Assembly (NCBI GenBank): GCA_041906305.1
Contig: JAYRJL010000001.1
Coordinates: forward strand, 620,001 to 684,000
Source of the DNA: SHVZ01 sp041906305
Lineage (GTDB): Bacteria; Pseudomonadota; Alphaproteobacteria; SHVZ01
Direction of reading: 5' to 3'
DNA length: 64,000 nucleotides
In this document: piece by piece, positions 1 through 8,206 of the stretch
Layout of the letters: each line of letters begins with the position of its first letter
Numbering within the stretch: the first letter of the stretch is position 1
Notes under the pieces: generated by a model
Told to the model about the DNA's origin: nothing
The model's input: only the letters and a program-made list of their open reading frames with translations
Database searches by the model: none
Translations under genes and position numbers: made by a program

Positions 1-347
1 CGCTCGATCGAAGCGATCACGTCCTTCGAGGTGACGGGCGTGCCGTCATGGAACTTGAGGCCAGGACGCAGCGAGAAGGTCCAGGTCAGCTTGTCGGGCG
101 ACGCCGCCCAGTTCTCGACCATCTGCGGCTTCGCGCCGAGCTTGTAGTCCCACGCGAACAGCGTGTCGTGGACCATCAGCGCGAAGATCTTGGTCACCTG
201 GACCGAGACCACATGGCTGTCGAGCACCTTGACGTCGGCCTGTGGCACGACGCGAAGCACGTTGTTCTGCGCATTCGCCGGTGTCGTCGCCACGAGGGCG
301 AGCGCGGCACCGACGAGGGCCATTCCTAAATGCCTGTTGCGATGCAT
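1..347 (-). CDS. ABC transporter family-5 substrate-binding protein, N-terminal part
   Basis: This gene runs off the left edge, so only the first ~115 residues are present. The product starts with a signal peptide (hydrophobic residues 9-22, ANA cleavage site near 24-26). The mature start QNNVLRVVPQADVKVLD and the later LRPGLKFHDGTPVT are typical of DppA/OppA-type periplasmic binding proteins for peptides or similar solutes. It aligns residue by residue with the N terminus of the binding protein at 32081-33661, so the two are paralogues. An internal Met9 is an alternative start. Transporter subunits, if present, lie outside the window. The ligand is unknown. Confidence 0.88.
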   Translation of the reverse strand, partial: MHRNRHLGMALVGAALALVATTPANAQNNVLRVVPQADVKVLDSHVVSVQVTKIFALMVHDTLFAWDYKLGAKPQMVENWAASPDKLTWTFSLRPGLKFHDGTPVTSKDVIASIE

Positions 348-595
348 GACGTGGCTCCACTGTCTAATGTTGTTGGACCGTTGAGGCCGGCTCGCTTTCC
401 GAACCGGAACAAGTCTCGTCGATACGAAACGGCATGTGCAAGGCGAGAACGCGACGAGTACGAAGCGGCGCTGCGTTCCGACGGGCAACCCGGTGTCCCG
501 TCGGGCGTTATTGAATAGTCCTCCCAGGACGTTACGCGATTGAAGGGAAAGTCTGCAGGAGCGAGTGCGCTCGCGTGACGTAAGACAAACGAACC

Positions 596-1357
596 ATGGA
601 AGGCATGGCCACGACGATCCCTGAGCTCACGCCCCGCGCCGACTGGGCCCTGTTCCTCGATATCGACGGGACGCTTCTCGACCTTGCCGAGACGCCGAAC
701 GCGGTCGTGGTTCCCGACGGCCTGCTGACCGCGCTCGTGCGTGCCGCGAAGGCCCTCGGTGGTGCGCTCGCCTTGGTGAGCGGCCGCGCCGTCGCCGACA
801 TCGACGCGCTGTTCCATCCGCTCCAGCTGCCGGCCGCCGGCATTCACGGCTTCGAGCTCCGGCCGAAGTCGGGCCCGCCGACGCGCGTCGCGGAGCTCAT
901 GACGCCGGAGCAGCGCGACCGGCTGATCACGGCGGCGATCGGCCTGCACGGCGTCATCGTCGAGGACAAGGCGGGTGCGGTCGCCTTCCACTACCGCCTG
1001 TCGCCTGACGTCCGCGAGGTTCTCGCCCGCCGCATCGAGGCGATCCTCGAGGAGGACGACCTCAGGGACTTCGACATGCGTCCCGGCAAGATGATCTGGG
1101 AAGTCCGCCGGAACGGCATCGACAAGGGCAGGGCGGTAGAGGCCCTGATGGCCGATCCCCCTTTCCGGGGACGGGTCCCGGTCTTCGTCGGCGATGACGA
1201 AACCGATCTGGACGGCTTCGCCGGGGCGCGGCGCCTCGGCGGGATGGCGCTGCCGGTGCGCGATCTCACGCCCGGGCCCGGCTTCGAAGGCCCGGCCGAG
1301 GTCAGGGCCTGGCTCGCCGCCCTGCCTCGACGCCTCGTCGAGAAGGTGCCGGCATGA
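596..1357 (+). CDS. otsB: Trehalose-6-phosphate phosphatase
   Basis: The product (253 aa) removes phosphate from trehalose 6-phosphate to give trehalose, the second step of the OtsAB pathway, in the cytoplasm. It is a HAD-superfamily phosphatase: the catalytic motif DIDGT is at residues 22-26 (nucleophile D22, acid/base D24), SGR is motif II, and VFVGDDETD near residue 200 is the Mg-binding motif. Length fits the family. The start is uncertain: ATG 596 lacks a Shine-Dalgarno, and ATG 605 follows GGAAGG too closely. The stop overlaps the start of the next gene (ATGA). The order otsB-GH15-otsA makes this the first gene of the operon. Confidence 0.93.
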   Translation: MEGMATTIPELTPRADWALFLDIDGTLLDLAETPNAVVVPDGLLTALVRAAKALGGALALVSGRAVADIDALFHPLQLPAAGIHGFELRPKSGPPTRVAELMTPEQRDRLITAAIGLHGVIVEDKAGAVAFHYRLSPDVREVLARRIEAILEEDDLRDFDMRPGKMIWEVRRNGIDKGRAVEALMADPPFRGRVPVFVGDDETDLDGFAGARRLGGMALPVRDLTPGPGFEGPAEVRAWLAALPRRLVEKVPA

Positions 1358-3144
1358 GCAATCTCGACCTCGCGGCGATCGGCAACTGTGCGGTCGCGGC
1401 GCTGATCGACTCCGATGCCCGCATCGTCTGGTGGTGCATGCCGAGGCTCGACGGCGATCCGGTGTTCTGTAACCTGATCGCCGGCAATGCGGATTGGGGC
1501 TTTGCCGACGTCGAGCTCGCCGACCGCATCGACTGCAAGCGCAGCTATCTCCGCAATACGGCGATGCTGGAGACGATCCTGACCGACAAGGACGGCGCGC
1601 GGGTGCGGATCACCGACTTCGCGCCGCGCTTTCGCAACCATCGCCGGACCTTCCGTCCGATCATGCTGATCCGCCGCATCGAGCCTGTCGGCGGGCGCGC
1701 GCGCGTCCGGATCCGGATCCGTCCGCGTTTCGACTACGGCTCGACCGAGCCCAGGCATACGATCGGCAGCAACCACATCCGCTACATCGGCAGCGACTCG
1801 GCGATGCGCGTCACCACCGACGCGCCGGTCTCCTACATCGAGAACGAGACGCTCTTCGTCCTCGATCAGCCGATCAACCTGATCTTCAGCCAGGACGAGA
1901 GCTTCGAGAGTCCGATCGCGCACACGGCCCGCGACTTCGCCGAACGCACCAACGAGTTCTGGATCGAGTGGGTGCGCGACCTGGCGATCCCGTTCGAGTG
2001 GCAGGACGCCGTCATCCGCGCCGCGATCACGCTCAAGCTCTGCGAGTACGAGGAGACCGGCGCGATCGTTGCGGCGCTGACGACTTCGCTGCCGGAGCAC
2101 GCCAACAGCGGCCGCAACTGGGACTATCGCTTCTGCTGGCTGCGCGACACGTTCTTCGTCGTCCATGCGCTGAACCGTCTCGGCGCCACCAAGACGATGG
2201 AGGACTATCTGGGCTACATCGCCTCGGTGACCGTGTCCGAGCCGGCGATGCAGCTGAAGCCCGTCTACGGCATCGTCCCCGACAAGCCGCTGACCGAGAG
2301 CATCGTACCGGCTCTCGTGGGGTACCGCGGCATGGGCCCGGTGCGCGTCGGCAACCAGGCGGCCGAGCAGGTCCAGAACGACGTCTATGGCAGCGTCATC
2401 CTGGCCGCCGCCCAGATGTTCTTCGACACGCGGCTGCCGCGTCCGGGCGACGAGGCGCTCTTCGCGCAGCTCGAGCAATTGGGGAACGTCGCTGCCCGCG
2501 TCGCGCTGGAGCCCGATGCCGGCATCTGGGAGTTTCGCGGCCGTGCCCGCGTGCACACGCACTCCGCGGCCATGTGCTGGGCCGGCCTCGCGCGCCTGGC
2601 CAAGATCGCGGCCCATCTCGGACTCGCCGAACGCGCCGCGCACTGGAAGGGCGAGGCGGCCCGGATCCGGAAGGCGATCCTCGACCAGGCCTGGGACGAA
2701 GGCACGCAGACCTTCGTCGAGAGCTTCGGTGGCACCGACATCGACGCCAGCCTGCTCCTGCTTCAGGAAGTGGGATTCCTCGCCGCCGACGATCCGCGCT
2801 TCACCGGCACGCTGGCGACGATCGAGCGGAAGCTCAAGAACGGCCGCCAGATCTTCCGCTACGACGCGCCGGACGATTTCGGCAAGCCGGCGACGTCGTT
2901 CACCGTCTGCACCTTCTGGTACATCGACGCGCTTGTCGCGGCCGGCCGTCGCGACGAGGCGAGGGAGTGGTTCGAGGAGACCCTGACCTGGCGCAACCCG
3001 CTCGGCCTCCTCTCCGAGGATCTCGACCCGCAGACCGGCGAGCAGTGGGGCAACTTCCCGCAGACCTACGCGATGGTCGGCCTGATCAATTCGGCGATGC
3101 GGCTTTCGAAGACGTGGGAGGAAGCGTTTTGGCGCGTCTCGTGA
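1354..3144 (+). CDS. Glycoside hydrolase family 15-like protein (trehalase/glucoamylase type)
   Basis: This 596-aa protein belongs to the bacterial GH15 family, (alpha/alpha)6-barrel enzymes that release glucose from alpha-glucosides; some members are trehalases. Diagnostic segments are NWDYRFCWLRD near residue 250 and the C-terminal TGEQWGNFPQTYAM followed by LINSAMRL, which carries the usual GH15 ending. An N-terminal beta-rich domain of about 220 residues precedes the barrel. It overlaps otsB by 4 nt and otsA by 16 nt, so all three are probably cotranscribed and coupled. Substrate is inferred from context; trehalose is plausible but glucoamylase activity cannot be excluded. There is no signal peptide, so it should act in the cytoplasm. 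Confidence 0.9.
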   Translation: MSNLDLAAIGNCAVAALIDSDARIVWWCMPRLDGDPVFCNLIAGNADWGFADVELADRIDCKRSYLRNTAMLETILTDKDGARVRITDFAPRFRNHRRTFRPIMLIRRIEPVGGRARVRIRIRPRFDYGSTEPRHTIGSNHIRYIGSDSAMRVTTDAPVSYIENETLFVLDQPINLIFSQDESFESPIAHTARDFAERTNEFWIEWVRDLAIPFEWQDAVIRAAITLKLCEYEETGAIVAALTTSLPEHANSGRNWDYRFCWLRDTFFVVHALNRLGATKTMEDYLGYIASVTVSEPAMQLKPVYGIVPDKPLTESIVPALVGYRGMGPVRVGNQAAEQVQNDVYGSVILAAAQMFFDTRLPRPGDEALFAQLEQLGNVAARVALEPDAGIWEFRGRARVHTHSAAMCWAGLARLAKIAAHLGLAERAAHWKGEAARIRKAILDQAWDEGTQTFVESFGGTDIDASLLLLQEVGFLAADDPRFTGTLATIERKLKNGRQIFRYDAPDDFGKPATSFTVCTFWYIDALVAAGRRDEAREWFEETLTWRNPLGLLSEDLDPQTGEQWGNFPQTYAMVGLINSAMRLSKTWEEAFWRVS

Positions 3145-4523
3145 TCGTCTCCAACCGCGTCGCCGTTCCCGGCGACCGGGCGCTGAAGGCGGGCGGCCTC
3201 GCCGTCGCGCTCAAGGAGGCGCTCGGCCCGACCGGCGGGCTGTGGTTCGGGTGGAGCGGCGATATCGCGCCGGAGCCGGCGAGCGAGCCGAAGACCGTCA
3301 GCGACGGCCGCATGGACTACGCGACGCTCGATCTTTCGGCCGCGGAGCACGAGACCTACTACGCCGGCTTTTCGAATGCGACCCTGTGGCCGCTCTTCCA
3401 CTATCGGCTGGGGCTGATCGATTTTCGGCGCGCCCAGCTCAAGGGCTATCTCGCGGTCAACGCGCGCTACGCCCGCGCGCTGGCCGGCCTCCTTCGTCCC
3501 GACGACACGATCTGGGTACACGACTATCATTTCATCCCGCTTGCCGAGATGCTGCGGCGGCTCGGCGTCAGGAACCCGATCGGCTTCTTCCTCCACATCC
3601 CGTTCCCGGCCCCGGAAGTGCTGTCGGCGCTTCCGGGCCACGAGCAGCTGACCCGGGCGCTGCTGGCCTACGATCTCGTCGGCTTTCAGACAGAGATCGA
3701 TCGCCATGCCTTCGAGCGCTGCGTGATCGAGCACGGGCAGGGCAAGCTCGACCTGGAAGGCCGCCTGTTCGCCGGTGATCGCCGGGCGGCGACCGGCGTG
3801 TTCCCCGTCGGCATCGACGTCGACGAGTTCGCCGCCTGGGCCAAGAAAGGCGAGACCGCGCGCGACACACGGCGGCTGGTGGAAAGCCTGAGCGGCCGCG
3901 AGCTGGTGATCGGCGTCGACCGGCTCGACTATTCCAAGGGCATCCCCAAGCGGCTGGAGGCCTTCGAGGCCCTGCTCGACACCTGGCCGCAGCATCGTCA
4001 GAAGGTCACCTTTCTCCAGGTCACCCCGATCTCGCGCGGCGAGGTGGCGCAGTACAAGTCGCTGCGCCGCGAGCTCGAGGCGCTGGCCGGCCGCATCAAC
4101 GGCAGATACGCGGAGTTCGACTGGAATCCGATCCGCTATCTCAACAAGGCGGTCGCGCGCCCGACACTGGCGGGCTTCTATCGCCATGCGCGTGTCGGGC
4201 TGGTGACGCCGGTCCGCGACGGGATGAACCTGGTGGCCAAGGAATATGTCGCCGCGCAAGACCCGGAGAATCCAGGCGTGCTGGTTCTCTCGCATCTCGC
4301 CGGCGCGGCGCACGAGCTCGATGCCGCACTGCTGGTCAATCCGTTCGATCCGGAAGGGGTGGCGGAAGCGATCCACCAGGGCCTCGTGATGCCGCCCGAC
4401 GAACGACGAGACCGCTGGCGGCGGATGCGCGCCGTCCTCGGGCGCACCACCCAGCGCGACTGGAGTGCCCGCTTCCTCGCGGCCCTGGCGGCGACCCGGG
4501 CTCCCGCTGACGCCGCAGCCTGA
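3129..4523 (+). CDS. otsA: Trehalose-6-phosphate synthase (GT20)
   Basis: The product (464 aa) transfers glucose from UDP-glucose to glucose 6-phosphate to give trehalose 6-phosphate. Family landmarks in order are RLVIVSNRVAVP at the N terminus, GGLAVALKE (glucose-phosphate loop), WVHDYHFIPLAEMLR, GFFLHIPFPAPE, GVDRLDYSKGIPKR and DGMNLVAKEYVA near residue 370. The start is taken as TTG 3129 because it begins exactly at the conserved N terminus; no ATG or GTG lies nearby upstream in frame. It overlaps the GH15 gene by 16 nt. Length matches OtsA of other bacteria. Confidence in the function is high; the TTG start is inferred. Confidence 0.94.
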   Translation: MARLVIVSNRVAVPGDRALKAGGLAVALKEALGPTGGLWFGWSGDIAPEPASEPKTVSDGRMDYATLDLSAAEHETYYAGFSNATLWPLFHYRLGLIDFRRAQLKGYLAVNARYARALAGLLRPDDTIWVHDYHFIPLAEMLRRLGVRNPIGFFLHIPFPAPEVLSALPGHEQLTRALLAYDLVGFQTEIDRHAFERCVIEHGQGKLDLEGRLFAGDRRAATGVFPVGIDVDEFAAWAKKGETARDTRRLVESLSGRELVIGVDRLDYSKGIPKRLEAFEALLDTWPQHRQKVTFLQVTPISRGEVAQYKSLRRELEALAGRINGRYAEFDWNPIRYLNKAVARPTLAGFYRHARVGLVTPVRDGMNLVAKEYVAAQDPENPGVLVLSHLAGAAHELDAALLVNPFDPEGVAEAIHQGLVMPPDERRDRWRRMRAVLGRTTQRDWSARFLAALAATRAPADAAA

Positions 4524-4530
4524 CGTCGGA

Positions 4531-4559
4531 TTGACCGGAGGGCGCCGCAGCCGTATTTT
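4531..4559 (+). promoter_or_regulatory. Sigma-70-type promoter of the tetR/efflux operon
   Basis: TTGACC (4531-4536) and TATTTT (4554-4559) are separated by exactly 17 nt, a good -35/-10 pair. Transcription would begin near 4566, only about 17 nt before the tetR ATG at 4583, leaving no room for a normal ribosome-binding site. The -10 hexamer overlaps the operator palindrome described next, so repressor binding would block RNA polymerase. Confidence 0.6.
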
Positions 4560-4584
4560 GTAACTGACCAGTCAGTTACAAAAT
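4555..4584. promoter_or_regulatory. TetR operator palindrome
   Basis: A near-perfect inverted repeat has 14-nt arms, ATTTTGTAACTGAC and GTCAGTTACAAAAT, around a central CA. The core AACTGACCAGTCAGTT resembles operators of TetR regulators of drug-efflux operons. It overlaps the promoter -10 and the first two bases of the tetR start codon, which predicts tight autorepression of the whole operon. Confidence 0.8.
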
Positions 4585-5212
4585 GACCGCCAGATCGACA
4601 TCGCGCCCGCGTGGGCGGCCGCGCAAGGTCGCCGGGCCGGAGGAACTCCTCGCCGCGGCTTTGCGGGTCTTCTCGGAAAGGGGCTTCGCCGCCTCGCGCC
4701 TGGAGGACGTGGCGCGCGAGGCCGGCATTTCGAAGGCGGCGCTCTACCTCTACTTCGAGAGCAAGCAGGCGATCTTCGAGGCGCTGGTGCGCTCGGCCGT
4801 CGTGCCCAACGTCGAGCGCCTGGAAGCCATGGTCGCCGCCGGGCAAGGAAGCGCGGCGGATTTGCTCCGCGATCTCGTCCATGCCATCGCCCGCGTCGTC
4901 GTCGACAGCGATTTCTCGGCATTCCCGAAGCTGATCATCGCCGAGTCCTCCAACTTTCCCGATCTCGCGAAGCTCTATCGATCGGCCGTGATCGAGCGGG
5001 TGCTGGGCCTGATCGCATCGATCGTCCGCCGCGGCATCGCAGGCGGCGAGTTCCGGCCGACTGATCCCGATCTTGCCGCGCGGCTGGTGATCGCGCCGCT
5101 GCTGCTTTCGGCGATCTGGAAGACCTGCTTCGCGCGGCACGACAGGAAACGGTTCGATCCGGCGCCGCTGCTGAAGCTTCATGTCGACACCTTGGTGAGG
5201 GGGCTCGCGTGA
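4583..5212 (+). CDS. TetR-family transcriptional regulator
   Basis: This 209-aa protein has an N-terminal TetR helix-turn-helix (FSERGFAASRLEDVAREAGI-type helix followed by KAALYLYFESKQAIFEA, residues ~30-70) after a basic RPRGRPRK segment. The variable C-terminal half is a ligand and dimer domain. It is the first gene of an efflux operon and overlaps the HlyD gene by 4 nt (GTGA). There is no Shine-Dalgarno before the ATG; the mRNA is probably leaderless or very short-leadered. Context suggests it senses the efflux substrate and represses itself and the pump, as CecR does for ybhGFSR in E. coli. The ligand is unknown. Confidence 0.92.
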   Translation: MTARSTSRPRGRPRKVAGPEELLAAALRVFSERGFAASRLEDVAREAGISKAALYLYFESKQAIFEALVRSAVVPNVERLEAMVAAGQGSAADLLRDLVHAIARVVVDSDFSAFPKLIIAESSNFPDLAKLYRSAVIERVLGLIASIVRRGIAGGEFRPTDPDLAARLVIAPLLLSAIWKTCFARHDRKRFDPAPLLKLHVDTLVRGLA

Positions 5213-6150
5213 GACGCATCCTTCAAGTCATCCTCCTGTTCGTCCTTGCCGGTTGCGACGAAGCGCCGAAAGATCGCGGCTTTCTCGGCTATGTCGAAGG
5301 CGAGCGCGTGAGCGTCGGTGCGCCGGAAGGCGGCTGGATCGAGGAGGTCTTCGTCAGCGAAGGCGCTCAGGTGACGCTCGGCCAGAAGCTTTTCCGTCTC
5401 GAGGCGCGGCGCGAGACGGCGCAGCGCGACCAGGCCAGGGCGCGACTGGATGAAGCCGAGTCGCGGCTTTCCAACCTGCTGACTGGAAAGCGCGCCGACG
5501 AGCTCAAGGCGATCGAGGCACAGATCGCGCAGGCCGAGGCCAATCTCGCGCTCGGAAGGCGCGAGCTGGCGCGCCAGCAGGAGCTGGCGAGCTCGCCCGC
5601 CGCCAATCCGCGCCTCCTCGACCAGGCGCGCGCGACGGCGGCTGCGGAGCAGGCGCGCCTCGCCGAGCTTCAGGCGCAGCTCCGCGTCGCGCGCCTTCCC
5701 GCGCGGGAAGACGAGATCGCCGCGGCACGCGCGCAGATGGATGCGGCTGGCGCGGCCCTCTCCGAAGCCGAGACGCGGCTGGCCGATCGGATCATCTCGG
5801 CGCGCGCCGCCGGAAGGGTGGAGCGCCTCGTGAGGCGGGGCGGCGAGCTGGCGCCCGTCGGCGGCGCGGTCGTGAGCCTGCTCCCGCCGGAGGGCGTTCA
5901 TGCCCGGATCTTCGTGCCCGAAGCCGCGCTGGCCCAGATCCGCATCGGTTCCCGGCTCGCGATTGCCTGCGACGGTTGCCCGCGCGATCTCACGGCGCAG
6001 GTCACCTTCGTCGCCGGCGAGGCCGAGTTCACGCCGCCGGTGATCTACGCGATCGAGAGCCGGCAGAAGCTGGTCTACCTGGTGAAGGCGAAGCCGTCGG
6101 TCCCTGTGCTCAAGCCGGGCCAGCCGATCCAGGCGCGTCTCGTGCCGTGA
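5209..6150 (+). CDS. HlyD-family membrane-fusion lipoprotein of an ABC efflux pump
   Basis: This periplasmic adaptor (313 aa) should link an inner-membrane ABC exporter to an outer-membrane channel. A lipoprotein signal is visible: hydrophobic residues 5-13 end in the lipobox LAGC, with lipidated Cys16. A biotinyl-lipoyl half (GYVEGERVSVGAPEGGWIEEV) follows, then a long alpha-helical hairpin rich in Ala, Glu and Arg (about 65-195), then the second lipoyl half and beta-barrel. The arrangement matches YbhG/YhiI proteins. The start is GTG 5209, overlapping tetR; the stop overlaps the ATPase start (GTGA). No outer-membrane channel gene lies nearby, so it probably shares a TolC-like protein. Confidence 0.9.
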   Translation: MRRILQVILLFVLAGCDEAPKDRGFLGYVEGERVSVGAPEGGWIEEVFVSEGAQVTLGQKLFRLEARRETAQRDQARARLDEAESRLSNLLTGKRADELKAIEAQIAQAEANLALGRRELARQQELASSPAANPRLLDQARATAAAEQARLAELQAQLRVARLPAREDEIAAARAQMDAAGAALSEAETRLADRIISARAAGRVERLVRRGGELAPVGGAVVSLLPPEGVHARIFVPEAALAQIRIGSRLAIACDGCPRDLTAQVTFVAGEAEFTPPVIYAIESRQKLVYLVKAKPSVPVLKPGQPIQARLVP

Positions 6151-7091
6151 GCGAACTCGCGATCGACGTCGAGGGCCTGACCAAGCGTTTCGGCGCCCGC
6201 ACCGTCGTCGACAACGTCTCGCTCAAGGTACCGGCGGGCGAGGTGTGGGGCTTCCTCGGCCCCAACGGCAGCGGCAAGACCACGACGATCCGCATGCTGT
6301 GCGGGCTGCTGGAACCCGACGGCGGCCGCGGCACATGCCTCGGGCTCGACGTCCTCACCCAGTCCGAGGCGATCAAGCGCCAGGTCGGCTACATGACCCA
6401 GCGCTTCAGCTTCTACGAGGACCTGACGGTCCAGGAGAATCTCGACTTCGTCGCGCGCCTCTATGCGCTGCCGGACCGCCGCGCCCAGGTCGAGAGGACG
6501 ATGGAACGGGTGGGCCTGGCGAAGCGGCGCACCCAGCTCGCCGGCTCGCTCTCCGGCGGCTGGAAGCAGCGTCTCGCGCTGGCCGCCTGCATGATGCATG
6601 CGCCGAAGCTGCTCCTGCTCGACGAGCCGACCGCCGGCGTCGATCCGCAGGCCCGGCGCGAATTCTGGGAGCAGATCCACGCGCTCGCGCGGGACGGCGT
6701 CACCGTCTTGGTCTCGACCCACTACATGGACGAGGCCGAGCGCTGCGACCGCATCGCGTACATCGCCTACGGCAAGCTGCTGGCCGTCGGCACGGTCGAG
6801 GAGGTCATTGCCGGCGCGAAGCTTTCGACCTGGGTGGCGACCGGGTCCGGGCGCAACGAGATCGCGGCGCGGCTTGCCGCCCTGCCCGGAATCGGCACGG
6901 CGGTATTCGGGCCGTCGCTGCATGTGAGCTCGGCCGACCCGGCGGCGCTGCGTCGCGCGATCGAGCCGATGATGGGCGATCCGCGCGTCGTCTGGCGAGA
7001 GACGAAGCCGACCCTCGAGGACGTCTTCATCCACCTGATCGCCGATGTGGGCGCCGCCCAGGCGCGAGACGCTCAGGACCGGGTAGCGTGA
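6147..7091 (+). CDS. ABC-2 type efflux transporter, ATP-binding protein
   Basis: The product (314 aa) is the nucleotide-binding subunit of the pump. Walker A GPNGSGKTTT is near residue 40, signature LSGGWKQRLALA near 135, and Walker B LLLLDEPTAGVDP follows directly, then the H-loop STHYMDEAERCD. Start GTG 6147 is chosen because it overlaps the preceding stop by 4 nt and lies just before the conserved ABC fold; longer upstream reading is a shadow inside the HlyD gene. The C-terminal ~80 residues after the H-loop are the usual extension of ABC-2 drug and daunorubicin-type ATPases. Confidence 0.93.
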   Translation: MSELAIDVEGLTKRFGARTVVDNVSLKVPAGEVWGFLGPNGSGKTTTIRMLCGLLEPDGGRGTCLGLDVLTQSEAIKRQVGYMTQRFSFYEDLTVQENLDFVARLYALPDRRAQVERTMERVGLAKRRTQLAGSLSGGWKQRLALAACMMHAPKLLLLDEPTAGVDPQARREFWEQIHALARDGVTVLVSTHYMDEAERCDRIAYIAYGKLLAVGTVEEVIAGAKLSTWVATGSGRNEIAARLAALPGIGTAVFGPSLHVSSADPAALRRAIEPMMGDPRVVWRETKPTLEDVFIHLIADVGAAQARDAQDRVA

Positions 7092-8206
7092 TGCTGGCCT
7101 CGCTCGCCCGCATCGCCGCGATGACGGTCAAGGAGATGATCCAGCTCCGGCGCGACCGGCTCACCTTCGGCATGATCCTCGGCATCCCGGTGATCCAGCT
7201 TCTGCTGTTCGGCTACGCGATCAATGCCGACCCCAAGCAGCTGCCGACCGCGATCCTGTCGCGCGATCCGGGCCAGGTCGAGCGCAGCATCGTCGGTGCG
7301 CTGGAGCGCTCCGGCTACTTCCGCGTCGTCGCCCAGGTCACCGGCGAGCCCGAGGTCGAGCGGCTGATCGCGCTCGGCGAGGTCGCCTTCGTCGTCACCA
7401 TTCCCGACGGCTTCACCCGCGACCTGCTGAAGGGCGAACGGGCGCAGATCCTGGTCGAGGCGGACGCGACCGACCCCGCCGCGACATCCAACGCGGTCGC
7501 CGCGCTCAACCAGCTTCCGCGCTCGGCGCTGCGCCACGACCTGCCGGCGCTCGCGACCGAGCCCGCCTTCGACGTGGTGATCCACCGCCGCTACAACCCG
7601 GAGGGTCTGACCGCGTACAACATCGTGCCCGGCCTGCTCGGCGTCATCCTGACCATGACCATGGTGCTGATGACGGCGCTCGCCATCACACGCGAGACCG
7701 AGCGCGGCACCATGGAGAACCTGCTGGCGATGCCGCTGAAGCCGGCCGAGGTCATGGCCGGCAAGATCCTGCCCTACATCGTCATCGGCTATGTCCAGGT
7801 CGGCGTCGTCCTGCTTGCCGCGCGCCATCTGTTCGGCGTGCCGATGCTGGGCTCGATCGGGCTGCTCACGCTGGCGCTGCTGGCGTTCCTGCTGGCGAAC
7901 CTCGCGGTCGGCCTCACCTTCTCGGCGGTCGCCCGCAACCAGCTGCAGGCGATGCAGATGACGTTCTTCTTCTTCCTGCCGTCGATCCTGCTCTCGGGCT
8001 TCATGTTCCCGTTCCGCGGCATGCCCGGATGGGCGCAGGGCGTCGGCGAGGTTCTGCCGCTGACGCACTTCCTGCGTATCGTCCGGGGCATCCTGCTCAA
8101 GGGCAACGGCATGATCGAGATCTGGCCGGAAGTCTGGCCGCTTCTCGTCTTCGCCGCCGTCGCCTGGACGGTGGCGATCCTCCGCTACCGGCGTACGCTC
8201 GACTAG
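7091..8206 (+). CDS. ABC-2 type efflux transporter, permease protein
   Basis: This 371-aa membrane subunit belongs to the YhhJ/YbhR family. One transmembrane helix is near the N terminus (MILGIPVIQLLLFGYAIN). A periplasmic domain of about 150 residues follows, then five helices beginning with VPGLLGVILTMTMVLMTALA, with the conserved RETERGTMENLLAMPL loop. ATG 7091 overlaps the ATPase stop by one base. Only one permease is present, so it must homodimerise, unlike YbhS/YbhR. The stop overlaps the convergent marR stop by 4 nt. Confidence 0.92.
   Translation: MLASLARIAAMTVKEMIQLRRDRLTFGMILGIPVIQLLLFGYAINADPKQLPTAILSRDPGQVERSIVGALERSGYFRVVAQVTGEPEVERLIALGEVAFVVTIPDGFTRDLLKGERAQILVEADATDPAATSNAVAALNQLPRSALRHDLPALATEPAFDVVIHRRYNPEGLTAYNIVPGLLGVILTMTMVLMTALAITRETERGTMENLLAMPLKPAEVMAGKILPYIVIGYVQVGVVLLAARHLFGVPMLGSIGLLTLALLAFLLANLAVGLTFSAVARNQLQAMQMTFFFFLPSILLSGFMFPFRGMPGWAQGVGEVLPLTHFLRIVRGILLKGNGMIEIWPEVWPLLVFAAVAWTVAILRYRRTLD

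Noticed and set aside
406..432. GGAAC motif upstream of otsB as a general-stress (EcfG-type) promoter
   Set aside because: The expected GTT at 16-17 nt spacing is missing (AAACGG is found), so no EcfG site is claimed although trehalose genes are often under this sigma factor.
991..2643. 550-codon open frame on the minus strand opposite otsB and the GH15 gene
   Set aside because: It lies wholly antisense to two well-supported genes, and its translation is Arg/Asp/His-rich without domain marks, the usual result of high third-position GC.
1494..3128. Long in-frame extension upstream of otsA
   Set aside because: The extension overlaps the GH15 gene in another frame and is Arg/Pro/Ala-rich low-complexity; OtsA homology begins exactly at TTG 3129.
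3066..4376. 436-codon minus-strand frame opposite otsA
   Set aside because: Antisense shadow of a certain gene with no recognisable domain.
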